A stretch of DNA of 64,000 nt from Tupaia tana (lineage: Eukaryota; Chordata; Mammalia; Scandentia; Tupaiidae), in the NCBI GenBank assembly GCA_026018925.1, contig JAKSZU010000012.1:45312858-45376857 (forward strand). Direction: 5' to 3'. The notes beneath the pieces were generated by a model. It made no database searches and was not told the origin of the DNA. It was given only the letters and a program-made list of their open reading frames with translations. Shown piece by piece: positions 34,801 through 44,020 of this stretch (position 1 is the first letter of the stretch; each line of letters starts with the position of its first letter). Both the position numbers and the translations under genes were made by a program.

Positions 34801-37800
34801 GGGAGTACTGGCCTTGGCCACCAATGGAACCCTCACATGGCCCCGGGGAGGGCGGGAAGGGGTGTCTGAGATCACTGCCTGGTGCACTGGGACGCCACCA
34901 GTGATTCTTCTGCACTGCCAAGACTTTTCTGGGGCTGGGAGGATCCTGTAGTCATTGTAGTTTCTTCTCCCTCCTTTCAACCCCCTTTACAAAGCAGAGC
35001 CGCCTCTGACTGTGAGCGGCACGCAGCTTCCTCTCTTAGAACCTGTTTGCTCATATGTAAAATGTGAACAGCCCCGACTGGACTGTTCCTGGCTCTGGGG
35101 AGGTGCGGAACTCTCAGTGGGAAGCCCAGCCAGCTCCCAGACACTCGCTCGGAATAGTCTCACTCAGTGTGCCCTTGGGCAGGCTGTGTCTTCTCTCTGA
35201 GCCCGAGAGTGCTATCTGCAAAATGAGTGTTTCTGTCTCCACCTTATAGGCTGTTAAGTGGGGTTAGGTGCTAGATTTTAGGTGCTTGGGGTGAACTTTC
35301 CTGAGCTGGTCCGGTAGGTGGTGCTAGCCAAGGTGGCACCAGTCCTGGCTTAGGGTTGACGGCCATTCCATCCCGGCCAGATCGACATGCTGCAGGCGGA
35401 GGTGACAGCCTTGAAGACACTGGTCATCACGTCCACACCAGCTTCTCCCAATCGTGAGCTCCACCCCCAGCTGTTGAGCCCCACCAAGGCCGGGCCCCGG
35501 AAGGGCCACTCACGTCATAAGAGCACCAGCAGTGCCCTCTGCCCTGCCGTGTGCCCTGCTATCGGACATACTCTCACCACAGACAAGGAGGGCAAAGAGG
35601 TGAGGGGCGGCAGGTGGGCGGTGGGCCCAGGAATGGGGACGCAGTGCCCACTCTCAGCCAGGTTTCAGCCCAGCCCCTTGCTGTGTGACCTGGAGCCTGA
35701 CCCCTCCCTCTCCAGGCCTCTGTGTCTTCTGAGCTGTGAGAGCCGGACAGGTTCCTTGTCAGCGCCCTGCAGTGAGAGGAGCTGTTTAGCCCTCGGCCTC
35801 CAGGGTATACCGTCTGGGGGCCCTGGTGACCTGATCCTCACCCTGCTGACTCGGATGGTGGTCTTGGCACCTGAGGTGGGCTTTTGCCTTTAGGGAGCCT
35901 CTGCTGAAATACACACTCCTTTGGCCTTGTGAGCCTGATGGGGGCTGTTGGGCCTCTGGGGACAGGCCTCCTGGTCCCTGTGTGGCCACAGCCTGAAGCC
36001 CCAGGACGACTTGTGATGCCCTTGTACTTGGTCTTCGGTGTACTCTGGCTGTGGTATCAAGACAGTGTGGCCATTGGGAGGGTCCTCCCTTTCCCGCCTT
36101 GGCTAGGCACATGGAGCACTTGGTTCAGGCCGGGCAATGGGCTAGAACTTGAAGTCAGCACTCATGGCCGTAGGTCCCTAAACAACCAGGGCCACTGGCT
36201 GGCCCCTCCATTTCTGTATGCTCACATGGTAAGTGGGGCCTCCTGAGCCTCAGATGTCCAGGGCTCAGCTCAGGACTGCACCAGTGACCACGCAGCAGAG
36301 CTGGGGTGACGTCCTGCTTCCTGGGTCTCAAACCAATGCCTCCCGGCTCAGTTCTGGCCTCTGTCATCTCTGGAGCTTCCAGGGAGGAGGCCCAGACAAA
36401 GCCTCTTGTCCATCTTCTGAGCTTCCAACTAGACACTAACATCTCCTCCTCCCTCTTGTCCGTCTCTGTGCACCTGTCTGTCTGTCTGTCTGTCTGCCCC
36501 GCTGGCCCAGCCTGGGCTGCCCCCTCTGCTCTCTCTGCTGCTCTGCGTGGTCCCCAGCAAGGCGGTTCACCTCACCTACGAGCCAGCCTGGCAGCTCCCA
36601 CCTGGGGAGCAGCCCACCGCCCCCACTTCTGCTACCTCTTTCTCCTTTTCCCGACAGGTAATGGCTCCGAAAAGGGGCCACCCCGGCACCTCCCTGTCTT
36701 GCTCAGTCTGCATGCGGCGAGCTGGAGCGGGCAGCAGGGCGGCCTGTGTGTCCTTCTGTGTGCATGTGCCTGTGCGTAGCCGTGTACCTGTGGCACCTGT
36801 GTGTGTCTGCCGGGTTGCTCTTTGACTCTTCCCCCTCAAAGAGACAGTGAGTCTCCAGGACAAGGTTCTAGACCCAGATCAGTAATCCCATGGCACCGAG
36901 AAACTGAAAACCCATCTACAAACCCATCTTTTTGTTCCAAATTCTTCGGTGCAAAGGGCAAAAGGGAGGTCTCCCTTTGGTCTCAGCTCCCCTGCACGGC
37001 TGCCGGAGACAGACCTGCTGGCATGCTGGGACTGCCTGCATCCCCCTGGCTCTCCTCTGGCTCTGCCTGCCTCTGCCTTGCCAGCTCTGGGCACCCTCAC
37101 TGCTCTCCCTCCCCCACAGGTGGACACAATCCTGTTTGCAGAGTTCCAGTCCTGGAGGGACTCACCCACCCTGGACAAGACTTGCCCCTTCCTGGAAAGG
37201 GTGTACCGGGAGGACGTGGGTCCCTGCCTGGACTTCACGATGCAGGAGGTAAGGCAGGGAGGGGGCGGCCGGCTGCAGGCCCAGGCCCTCCACCCTTCAG
37301 CTGAGACCCAGCCCCTTACCACCCGCTGCCACCCTGGTCTGCTGCAGCTCTCGGCACTGGTACGGACTGCTGTGGAGGACAACACGCTCACCATCGAGCC
37401 TGTGGCTCTGCAGACACTGCCCACAGTGAAGGTGGCTGCGGTGGAGTGTGGCAGTGCCAAGTAAGCTTAGCGCCTTTAGCCGCTTTCTGCCCATTTGGGG
37501 AAGCCCAGCTGAACCTGGGCTGCATTGGTTTGGGGTGGGAGGTTGGGACTGAGTCTCAAGCCTTGGGGCCCTGGTGTGGGGCCATGGGTGGGCAATGGCT
37601 GTGGCATGCACAGGGCTGGGGATAAAGGGTCACCTGACAGGAGACACAGTTCTTTTCCCCACACAAGGGAAGGAGGCATCTTGGGCATAGATCTCCGCCT
37701 CCAGCCTTGGACCCCCAGGCTCTCCAGGGGTCCAGGGCTGGGGCTCCCTCTTCCTGGCTGGCCTGAAACGCATCCTATCCCCTCTTCCAGTGGTGGATTC

Positions 37801-39538
37801 TGGGTGCCCATTTATGGCTCTGCCTTCTGCCAGTGACTAACCCACAGCCTGGCCTTGTGTCCTCCTTCCTACTCAGCCAGCGTTGGGCAGGATTAGCAGC
37901 AGAACGGGGACAAGCAAGGGGCAGAGATAGGGGAGGATCCCCCCCTTAGAAGCCCAAGATCTGGCCTGGGAGGGCCCATGCCATAGTGGGAGCCTCGTAA
38001 TGGAGAAGGAATGCCTGGGCCAGGTGTTTTTTTTTTTTTTTTTTTTTTTGAGAGATATTTTTGCTATAGGGCGCGTGCGCTCGCCAGACAGACAGAGAGA
38101 GAGACAGAGAGACAGAAAGCAAGAAATCACCCCCCAGGGGGGATGGTCACGCCGCAATCCCTTCTCCTCCATTCTCCTCTCAGGATCTTGGGCACGCACG
38201 CACACGCACCTGGCGTGAGTTTTAAGCCACCGGGTCCGGGACACGAACTGTGGTCGACTACATGGGAGTCCAGCGACATAGCCATTACACTAACTGCTGG
38301 TTCCCTGGGCCAGATTTTGAAGAATGAATAGAAGTTTTCCAAGAAGGAAGGGGCATTTCAGGCAGAGGGTACAGAAAGAGTGAAGGTGTGAGGGGCTGGG
38401 GCATCAACAGAAACACCACTCGGTCAGCTGGCAGCGTGGGAAGGGAGTTGGGGCTGAAGCTGCAGTGGGTGTTCAGGACCCGAGAGAAAAGCCTATGAGG
38501 CCAGTGTTTCATTAACCATCACCAGATCTCCCCCAAAAAGAGGGCATTGGGCTGCCCGGAGAGTCCTGGTGAAGCAGGCGGCAGCCACACTTACTGCCTG
38601 CAGCCGGGGGCTTTTAACCTTCCTTCGCTCGGGATTCTCCTTAACTACTTCCTGGGCTACAGCAAAACGGCTGGGAAAGGTGACGGATTAGACGTGGATT
38701 TGGAGGTGCCCTGGCTACTATATGGCGAGAGGGGAAACGAGGCAGAGGAGCTAAGGGGACCCAGGCAAAGGGCCCTGCTAGCATGACCAGCGGGGGACTT
38801 GGTGGCCATGAAGAGGGTGAGGAGGGAGAGCCCCAGAAGTAGTTACAGAGGCAGGGGCCAGCAGAGGAGCAAGAGCTGGGAGTGGGAATCAGAGAGTAGG
38901 CTGTTCAAGACCTGACATGGAGGCGGCTGAAGATGCTGAGTGAGGTCGCCCACTGGGTGACACAGGGCGAGACTGGCTGGCTGCCAGCTGAGAACCATGG
39001 AGGGGCGAGTGGGGACAGAGGGGACGGATGCTCAAGGCAGGCGAGCACCTTGGTGTTGAGGGCGAGGCAGCCCGACCCCAGCTCCTGCTTAGTTGGGGAG
39101 GGGGTGACTGGTCTGAGGTCCTTGGTGAATAGGAGGGGTAGTTTAGAGGCTGCGGAGGGCAGGCTTTTGGCACTCCTGGACTGGGGCTAACCAGATTCTC
39201 TTATCCAACAGAGGCAAGGTTTGGGAGTTCAGCTTGGTTGAAAGATTCATGTCAGGGTCCTCTGGCCCTGACCCTGGCCCTGGGCTCCTTTGGATGCTGA
39301 AGGAGGGGAGGCCTGGCCCCAGCCCACATCCCCTGCCAGCCCCTCCCACTGGGCATCCTTCTGGCTGCTGCCTCCTCCCTGGTGAACCAGGTGGGCATGC
39401 CCCAGCCAGCCCCCATGCCCCATCTGCTTTTCCCCCAGCACATGTGCCCTGAGTGGGCTGGCCCGGGCCTGCCGCCATCGAATACGGCTTGGGGACTCGG
39501 AGAGTCACTACTACATTTCACCGTCCTCCCGGGCCAGG
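22731..39538 (+). CDS. RAB3IL1: RAB3IL1 (GRAB), Rab3A/Rab8 guanine-nucleotide exchange factor; coding exons 1-8, 3' end missing
   Basis: Eight exons join in frame (11+253+96+78+219+129+113+100 nt) to give 333 codons without a stop, all with GT-AG introns. The product matches mammalian GRAB, a Sec2/Rabin8-family exchange factor that activates Rab3A and Rab8 in vesicle exocytosis and is known to bind inositol hexakisphosphate kinase. Residues about 65-150 (end of exon 2, exons 3-5) are the charged heptad-rich Sec2 coiled coil. Residues 170-215 are a Ser/Thr-rich linker ([19 protein letters not shown]). Residues 220-333 are the conserved C-terminal region ([28 protein letters not shown]). The human protein is 382 residues; the last 49 (after SPSSRAR) are not found downstream. 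The canonical start is the ATG at 22731, in a CpG island. An alternative 5' exon is listed separately. Confidence 0.95.
23405..23935 (+). repeat. Left arm of inverted duplication in RAB3IL1 intron 1
   Basis: From GGCAGCTGCAGGGAAAAGG to the block CAGCCTCAGGATGGTAAGC, this sequence resembles the reverse complement of 27150-27570. Shared blocks occur in order: GGGAGGCACCAGC, CACAGCCTGAGCCTGGA, CAGCCAGAAGAACAGGAC, AGAGTGGGACCCC, GTGTCCTGAGTCT, AGCCTGGAGTTGGGC, GAGCTCAAGGCA, AGCAGGTGTGGAGTGGGC-like, AGAAGGTCAGGA-CAGCCTCAGG. This arm carries a GGA repeat expansion that the other lacks. Confidence 0.8.
23793..23850 (+). repeat. (GGA)n microsatellite
   Basis: About 19 GGA/GAG triplets with one GAAGA interruption; purine-only strand, inside the left inverted-repeat arm. 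Confidence 0.95.
24365..24435 (+). repeat. MIR fragment
   Basis: TGTAACCTTGAGCATGTGGC and CTTCTCTGGGCCTC match the MIR core. Confidence 0.55.
24706..24930 (+). mobile_element. tRNA-SINE, old long form, ending in poly(G)
   Basis: Sense copy; GGGCCAGCCTTGTAGCCTGG head. A run of about 14 G at 24917-24930 sits where the tail should be. Confidence 0.65.
25039..25301 (-). mobile_element. tRNA-SINE, long form
   Basis: Antisense full-length copy in RAB3IL1 intron 1; ends AATTGCTGGTCC. Confidence 0.9.
25305..25570 (-). mobile_element. Possible SINE, type 4
   Basis: CA-rich tail (ACACACATGCACATGTGCA) then blocks shared with 15148-15345; weak. Confidence 0.35.
25571..27149. other. RAB3IL1 intron 1, mostly unique
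   Basis: MIR-like cores near 25820-25900 and 26435-26495; no exon recognised. Confidence 0.45.
27150..27570 (-). repeat. Right arm of inverted duplication in RAB3IL1 intron 1
   Basis: Inverted counterpart of 23405-23935, separated by about 3.2 kb. Identity by eye is roughly 75-85% with small indels. Origin as a local inverted duplication or as two copies of an unrecognised interspersed repeat cannot be told apart here. Confidence 0.8.
27571..29690. other. RAB3IL1 intron 1, unique
   Basis: A short AT-rich island (27661-27720) breaks otherwise GC-rich unique DNA; no exon or repeat recognised. Confidence 0.45.
29730..29944 (-). mobile_element. tRNA-SINE, old long form
   Basis: Antisense; part of the body deleted; ends CCAACTGGCCC. 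Confidence 0.75.
30165..30435 (-). mobile_element. tRNA-SINE, long form
   Basis: Antisense. Target duplication CTTCTTTGATTCTT / CTTCATTGATTCTT. Confidence 0.9.
30472..30720 (-). mobile_element. tRNA-SINE, long form
   Basis: Antisense. Target duplication ACCACCTGCAGTTT before and after. Confidence 0.9.
31160..31388 (-). mobile_element. SINE, type 3 body
   Basis: Antisense; GGGCTTGCCCATGAT and AGACCCTATTTGGGGTGCTG (forward sense) match 4508-4690. Confidence 0.5.
31391..31662 (-). mobile_element. tRNA-SINE, old long form
   Basis: Antisense; ACTTGAACCATGGAGTTGGC step as in the older subfamily; ends CACCTGCTGGCCC. Confidence 0.8.
31850..32085 (-). mobile_element. Possible SINE, type 3-related
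   Basis: Antisense; GAGTCAACCTGAAC and a GACAG...CTGCTGTCCCTCTCTGTC block are shared with 49803-50012. Confidence 0.4.
32086..33263. other. End of RAB3IL1 intron 1
   Basis: Unique GC-rich DNA; an ancient-repeat-like CTGAGCACTGGCTCTGTGCC lies near 33046. Confidence 0.45.
33264..33516 (+). CDS. RAB3IL1: RAB3IL1 coding exon 2
   Basis: Acceptor TCTCACAG and donor AAG|GTGGGG. Encodes residues 4-88: a proline-rich start ([12 protein letters not shown]), an acidic linker ([13 protein letters not shown]), then the first coiled-coil heptads ([20 protein letters not shown]). Confidence 0.93.
33693..33955 (-). mobile_element. tRNA-SINE, long form, intron 2
   Basis: Antisense. Left flank CAGTTCTTATGTCTTTT; right flank AAGTTCTTAT. 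Confidence 0.88.
33966..34232 (-). mobile_element. tRNA-SINE, long form, intron 2, same target
   Basis: Antisense, next to the previous copy; right flank AACTTCTTATGTCTTTT repeats the same target a third time. Confidence 0.88.
34483..34578 (+). CDS. RAB3IL1: RAB3IL1 coding exon 3 (Sec2 coiled coil)
   Basis: 32 codons, residues 89-120, flanked by GCCCAG and GAG|GTATGG. Encodes highly charged heptads ([20 protein letters not shown]), the core of the Rab-binding coiled coil in this family. Confidence 0.95.
34663..34740 (+). CDS. RAB3IL1: RAB3IL1 coding exon 4 (Sec2 coiled coil)
   Basis: 26 codons, residues 121-146 ([20 protein letters not shown]...), flanked by TTCTCAG and AAG|GTGAGG. The preceding intron is only 84 bases. 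Confidence 0.95.
34990..35260 (+). repeat. MIR-like fragments in intron 4
   Basis: Two cores: CTGTTTGCTCATATGTAAAA (about 35042) and CTCTGAGCCCGAGAGTGC...GCAAAATGAGTG (about 35197-35228). Confidence 0.45.
35381..35599 (+). CDS. RAB3IL1: RAB3IL1 coding exon 5
   Basis: 73 codons, residues 147-219: end of the coiled coil ([15 protein letters not shown]) and a Ser/Thr/basic linker with proline-directed sites (TPASP, LLSPTK). Donor GAG|GTGAGG. Confidence 0.95.
35600..37119. other. RAB3IL1 intron 5
   Basis: Unique; short (CTGT)n near 36474-36496. A 100-base splice-flanked segment at 36558-36657 would break the frame. Confidence 0.5.
37120..37248 (+). CDS. RAB3IL1: RAB3IL1 coding exon 6
   Basis: 43 codons, residues 220-262, from [12 protein letters not shown] to LDFTMQE. 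Acceptor CCCCCACAG, donor GAG|GTAAGG. The motif [16 protein letters not shown] is strongly conserved between GRAB and Rabin8. Confidence 0.95.
37348..37460 (+). CDS. RAB3IL1: RAB3IL1 coding exon 7
   Basis: 37 codons plus two bases after a 99-base intron; encodes [20 protein letters not shown] through CGSA. Donor AA|GTAAGC, phase 2. Confidence 0.95.
38024..38304 (-). mobile_element. tRNA-SINE, long form, intron 7
   Basis: Antisense. Target duplication CCTGGGCCAGGT / CCTGGGCCAGAT. Confidence 0.92.
39439..39538 (+). CDS. RAB3IL1: RAB3IL1 coding exon 8, last one visible
   Basis: Acceptor TTCCCCCAG; completes Asn, then [19 protein letters not shown] and [10 protein letters not shown]; donor AGG|GTGAGT. 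In human the protein continues 49 residues further (ITAVCNFF... to the stop); no such sequence follows on either strand before FADS3. Confidence 0.95.
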
Positions 39539-39766
39539 GTGAGTCAACCTTCACCAGTGTCCCTTGGCTACTTTGGGGCCACCTGGGCTGGGGCTCTGGT
39601 GCTCCAGGCCTGACAGCACCACCAGGACTTCACCTAGCTCTGCAGAGCAGGGAACAGCTCAGAGAGGTGCAGAGACAGACTCGGGCCACATAGCCAAGAC
39701 AAATATAGTAGTCTGCTTTGCTGCAAGACCAAGGACCATAGACTTGGGGACTTAATACAACACACT

Positions 39767-39850
39767 CTCCCATGGTTCCCCTAGGAGGGGAGTCTAGGCT
39801 CGGCTCAGCTCCCATGGTTCCCCTAGGAGGGGAGTCTGGGCTCTGTTCAA
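39767..39850 (+). repeat. 42-base tandem duplication
   Basis: CTCCCATGGTTCCCCTAGGA begins at 39767 and again at 39809; second copy diverges after about 35 bases. Confidence 0.85.
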
Positions 39851-39970
39851 GACTCATAAGGCCGCAGTCAAGGTGTCAGTTGGTGGCGTTCCTTTCTGGA
39901 GTTCAAGCTCTCATGGCTGTTGGCAGAACCAGTCCTTGTGGTTAAAGGATCAAGATCCCTGTATTCTTTT

Positions 39971-40226
39971 TTTTCTTTCTTTCTTCTTTTTTAGAGAGAT
40001 TTTTGCTATAAGGTGTATGTGCTTGCCAGAGAGAAAGAAAGCAAGAAATCACCTCCCAGTGGGAGTGGCTGCACCGCAGTCCCTTCTTCTCCATTCTCCT
40101 CTTAGGATCTTGGGTATACACATACACATGCCCAGCATGAGTTTTAAACTGCAGGGTCCAGGACTCAAACTGCAGTTGACTACATGGGAGTCCATTGACA
40201 TAACCATTATGCCACCTGCCCACCCC
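39971..40226 (-). mobile_element. tRNA-SINE, long form, cluster member 1
   Basis: Antisense; flanked by ATCCCTGTATTCTTTT (39955-39970) and AAGGTCTCTGTATTCTTTT (40227-40245). Confidence 0.85.
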
Positions 40227-40245
40227 AAGGTCTCTGTATTCTTTT

Positions 40246-40532
40246 ATTCATTTCTTTTTGTTTTCTTTTTTGGGGAAGGGGAAGGGTTTTTTTTTGCTAC
40301 AGAGCACGTGCGCTCACCAGAAAGATAGAGACAAAGAGACAGAAAGCGAAAAATCACCCGCCGGGGTGGGGGTGCCCACGCTGCAATCCCTTCTCCTCCA
40401 TTCTCCTCTCAGGATCTTGGGCACGCACGCACACGCACCTGGCGTGAGTTTAAGCCACTGGGTCCGGGACTCAAACTGCATTGACTACATGAAAGTCCAG
40501 CAACATAGCTATTACGCCAACTGCTGGTCCCC
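40246..40532 (-). mobile_element. tRNA-SINE, long form, cluster member 2
   Basis: Antisense; preceded by the second CTGTATTCTTTT target. Confidence 0.9.
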
Positions 40533-40762
40533 ATTTATTTATTATTTGCCAGAGAGACTGAGGGAGTGGGAGAGGAGAAAGCAGCCCCATGAGGGATGGC
40601 CACGCCACAATCCCTTCTCCTCCATTTCTCCTCTTTCCGGGATTTGGGGTATGCATGCACACACACCTGGTGTGTTTCCCAAGCTTCTGGGTCTGGGACT
40701 TGAACCACATGGTTGGCCACTTAAGATCCAGCTGACTTAACCACCAGGCTATGGAACCAGAC
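40533..40762 (-). mobile_element. tRNA-SINE, older long form, cluster member 3
   Basis: Antisense with TTTATTTATTATT tail; lacks part of the body; followed by the third target copy at 40763-40782. Confidence 0.85.
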
Positions 40763-40783
40763 CAAGGTCTCTGTATTCTTTTT

Positions 40784-41000
40784 TTTTTTTTTTTTGGAGA
40801 GGTTTTTGCTACAGGGCGCGTGCGCTCGCCAGACAGAGAGAGACAGAGAGACAGAAAGTGAGAAATCACCCCCCGGGGGGGATGGTCACGCCGCAATCCC
40901 TTCTCCTCCATTCTCCTCTTAGGATCTTGGGCACGCACGCACACATGCCCGGCGTGAGTTTTAAGCCACCAGGTCCGGGACACGAACCGTGGTCGACTAT
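40784..41000 (-). mobile_element. tRNA-SINE, truncated at its head, cluster member 4
   Basis: Near-consensus copy that stops abruptly at GGTCGACTAT; the expected final 50 or so bases (to GCTGGTCC) are replaced by unrelated GC-rich DNA. Confidence 0.9.
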
Positions 41001-42134
41001 GTGCTGTGGGCTGGGGATGCTCAGCTCTTGGAGGCCGTCCACAGTTTCCTGTTGGGGGGCCTTCTCTCAGCAGGGCAACTTTTCCCAGCCCTCAGGAGGC
41101 TTTTTCTCCATCTGCTAAGACACAGCCTCCCTTGGAGCGGCATCTGTCACCTCTGCTGTTTGATTAGTGAACTAATTAAGGGCGTGACACGCCTTCAGGG
41201 CAAGGCTCCAGGAACCTAACTCCCGGGGCAGAGAGTTCCAAGCCATGTCTGTACTACAAGCCCGTGGTCAGTCGTGGATGCCAAGGGGCTCCAGGATCCC
41301 AGTCTCCCCTCTCTGTGACCCCAGCTGGGCCAGGGGCCCTTCCCAGCTGGGCATTGAGGATGAGGGTACCCATTCCTCGGTCCCCCATTGACTGTTAAGA
41401 GGACAAAAAGGAACAAAAGAGACATGGATTTGCAAGCGCGCAAAGTGACCGCGAGAGGACCGTCTCCCCTCAGCCCACCTGAGCTCCTGGGGGAGCAGGA
41501 CTAGTGGGCAGCATGGCCGCATGCCAGCAGCAGAGGCACTGTGCGGGCAGTGTGCCTGGGCCTTCAGTTCCTGCAGGTGTCCACGTGCGTGTGTCCACGC
41601 TCCGTGCTGTGCCTTCTCCAGCTCAGCCTACCTGCCCAGAGGGTGCCTGAGCCTTGGCCAAGGAAGTGGGTGTGGCCCCCACACGGCCTAGACCTGGGGC
41701 CTCGACTCCAGGCCTCTTTTCACTGCAGTCCTTTCCCGGGATTCGTACCCAGCGCCTTGTTCAGTGGCCACAGGCTCCCATGGCTCTCTCCCCATCCCCG
41801 TGCCCAACAGTTCACACCAGACATCTATTGTTTTCTGGCCTGGGTGCCCAGCTGTGCTGGGGATGGGAGATAAGATAGAAAAGGTCTAAAGTCTTTAGAT
41901 GTGGCTGCCACCCTGAGAAACCGCAGGGAGAAGCATTCTCTCTCCAGAGTTCAGCCCTGGGGAGAGAACGCCCTCTGTGCCCCACCTGCTCATGGGCATC
42001 CCAAAGGTGCCTACTGTCCACAGCATGTCACCTTCACAGGCTGGCCCCACCTCCCCATGCAGCTCCACATGGTGCCTCACCACATTAGCCTCCCCCCGAC
42101 CTGGCTGTGCTGTCTCCTTCCCCACCTTTGCTAG
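41001..42134. other. Unique DNA before the gap
   Basis: No RAB3IL1 exon recognised. It could include RAB3IL1 3' UTR, but no poly(A) signal or homology decides this. Confidence 0.4.
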
Positions 42135-42234
42135 NNNNNNNNNNNNNNNNNNNNNNNNNNNNNNNNNNNNNNNNNNNNNNNNNNNNNNNNNNNNNNNNNN
42201 NNNNNNNNNNNNNNNNNNNNNNNNNNNNNNNNNN
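42135..42234. other. Assembly gap (100 N)
   Basis: Exactly 100 N, a conventional placeholder size. TGCTAG flanks both sides. The right flank begins inside a SINE (B-box end), so at least the rest of that SINE, about 180 bases, is hidden and the true gap is larger than 100. Confidence 0.98.
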
Positions 42235-42312
42235 TGCTAGATTTGGGACTCGAACTGCGGTCGACCACATGGGAGTCCCTGACGTAACCGTTATGCCATG
42301 TGCTGGTTGCCT
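42235..42312 (-). mobile_element. tRNA-SINE head fragment at gap edge
   Basis: GGGACTCGAACTGCGG (B box) to ATGTGCTGGTTGCC; its body is lost in the N gap. Confidence 0.88.
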
Positions 42313-42339
42313 GTTTTGTGTTTTTAAAAATAGTCGCTG

Positions 42340-42480
42340 TTCTTACAGGTGCTAGGTGATATCCCATGTGGTTTTGAATGCATCTCTGATATTAAGGACA
42401 CGGCCTCTTTTCAAATGTGTGTCGGGTGTGGCCCCTTCATACTATGGGCATTTAAGAAACTCTGTCCTGCCACTACAGTG
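42340..42480 (-). mobile_element. L1-like fragment, antisense
   Basis: GTGCTAGGTGATATCCCATG and GGTTTTGAATGCATCTCTGA follow the antisense L1M pattern. Confidence 0.5.
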
Positions 42481-42654
42481 CTGCCTTCGGGAAGAATCTT
42501 TTGTACAGGTAGGGCCAGGTCCCTGCCCTAAGTGGCCCCAAGCAGTCCTTGCTAAGTTCTGTGGCCCCTACTTCCCCAGGCCCTCTCTCCTCAGAACGGT
42601 TGTGTCCGGGGCCTACATAACTAAGCATGTGATGACCATTGTTTTCTTCCCCTA

Positions 42655-42864
42655 AGGTTTTTGCTATAAGGGCATATACACTCACTAGAGACAGAGAGAT
42701 CACAAGACAGCACCCCCTGGGGGGATGGCCACACCACAATCCCTTCTCTTAGGAGTTTGGGCACACATACCCATACCAGGTAGCTTAAAAATCAGTCTGG
42801 GACTTGACCTGTGCGGTCGGCCATGAGGGATCCAGCACCTTAACTTTCATGCCACCTGCTGGCC
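42655..42864 (-). mobile_element. tRNA-SINE, old, internally deleted
   Basis: Antisense, from GGTTTTTGCTATAAGGGC to CACCTGCTGGCCC. Confidence 0.75.
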
Positions 42865-43668
42865 CACAGAGTTCTGCACTTTAACTCAAAGCCGAATCAC
42901 AAAGCACTGACTGGGGCCTTTCTTGTGTGTGTATGTGCTACAGAAGAAGGGCCTGGCTTTTATAACACCTTTCAGGAAAAACCAGAGTGTTTTCCTAAGT
43001 TTGCCCGACCAGGCCACTGTGGTGCCTCCACAGCTTGCCCGAGCCCCAATAGCACAGCACAAACATCACAGGACAAGAGCTGGCCGCTCCGTAGGGGATG
43101 GAGAGTTCAACAAGAGGCCCATGTGGCAGCTCATGACAGGAAGTCCAGCAGGGACTGAGGCAGGGGCTGCATTCGAGTGGTTTAAAGGACAACTCTCTAA
43201 CCTCAAGCCTCCTCTCGAAGAACGACTCCAGCTGGCTAGGTCCCCCCCCACCCCGGCACGCCCCATATGCTAGCTGTGACCCAAAGGCAGCTCAGCAACG
43301 TCAAGTGATGTCTCTCCTTTTCCAAATGGTCTGAGAGGCCTTGGTGGCCCTGATTTGGGTGTTTGGGGACAACAGAGTCCCAAGTTCCCCCGGTCTCCCT
43401 GACTCTCTGAGAGTTTCAAGACCCACTGGTTGAAGCCCAGAGAGCTAAAGCAACCTATGGACAGCCTAGAGCCTGCAGAGAGAGAATGTGGGAAGCTGTT
43501 CTCTGGGCTGTGGGAGGAGACACAGTTCAGGCTTCATGGGAATGAAGTGGATGGAAGGGCTGGCAGGGCTGGCAGGGCACAAGCCCTGTCCTCGCTCTAC
43601 CTCCTGGGGTACCCCATCCAGGCCTTCATCTTCCTCATCTCTCCTGGGGCAGCTGGGGCTGGTGAACA
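42865..43668. other. Unique intergenic DNA
   Basis: No gene or repeat recognised. Confidence 0.4.
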
Positions 43669-43671
43669 TTC

Positions 43672-43770
43672 TTTTTTTCTTTTCTTTTCTTTTCTTTTCT
43701 TTTCTTTTCTTTTCTTTTCTTTTCTTTCCTTTCTTTCTTTCTTTTTCTTTTTCTTTTTTTTTTTTTTTTT
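43672..43770 (+). repeat. (TTTTC)n and poly(T) tract
   Basis: About 12 TTTTC units then T-rich sequence, forming the expanded tail of the adjacent antisense SINE. Confidence 0.95.
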
Positions 43771-44020
43771 GAGAGGTTTTTGCAATAGGGTGCATGCGCT
43801 TGCCAGAAAGACAGAGAGAGACAGAGAGACAGAAAGCAAGAAATCACACCCTAGAGGGGATGGCCATGCCGCAATCCCTTCTCCTCCATTCTCCTCTTGG
43901 GATCTTGGGCACGCACACACGCACGCCTGGCATGAGTTTAAGTCACCGGGTCCAGGACTCGAACCGCGGTCAGCTACATGGGAGTCCAGTGACATAGCCA
44001 TTATGCCATCAGCTGGTCCC
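43771..44020 (-). mobile_element. tRNA-SINE, long form
   Basis: Near-consensus antisense copy, GGGACTCG-type B box region; ends CATCAGCTGGTCCC. Confidence 0.92.

Noticed and set aside
36558..36657. Possible extra RAB3IL1 exon with CCCCAG acceptor and GTAATG donor
   Set aside because: 100 bases long, so inclusion between exons 5 and 6 would shift the frame; the junction of exons 5 and 6 already matches the known protein without a gap.
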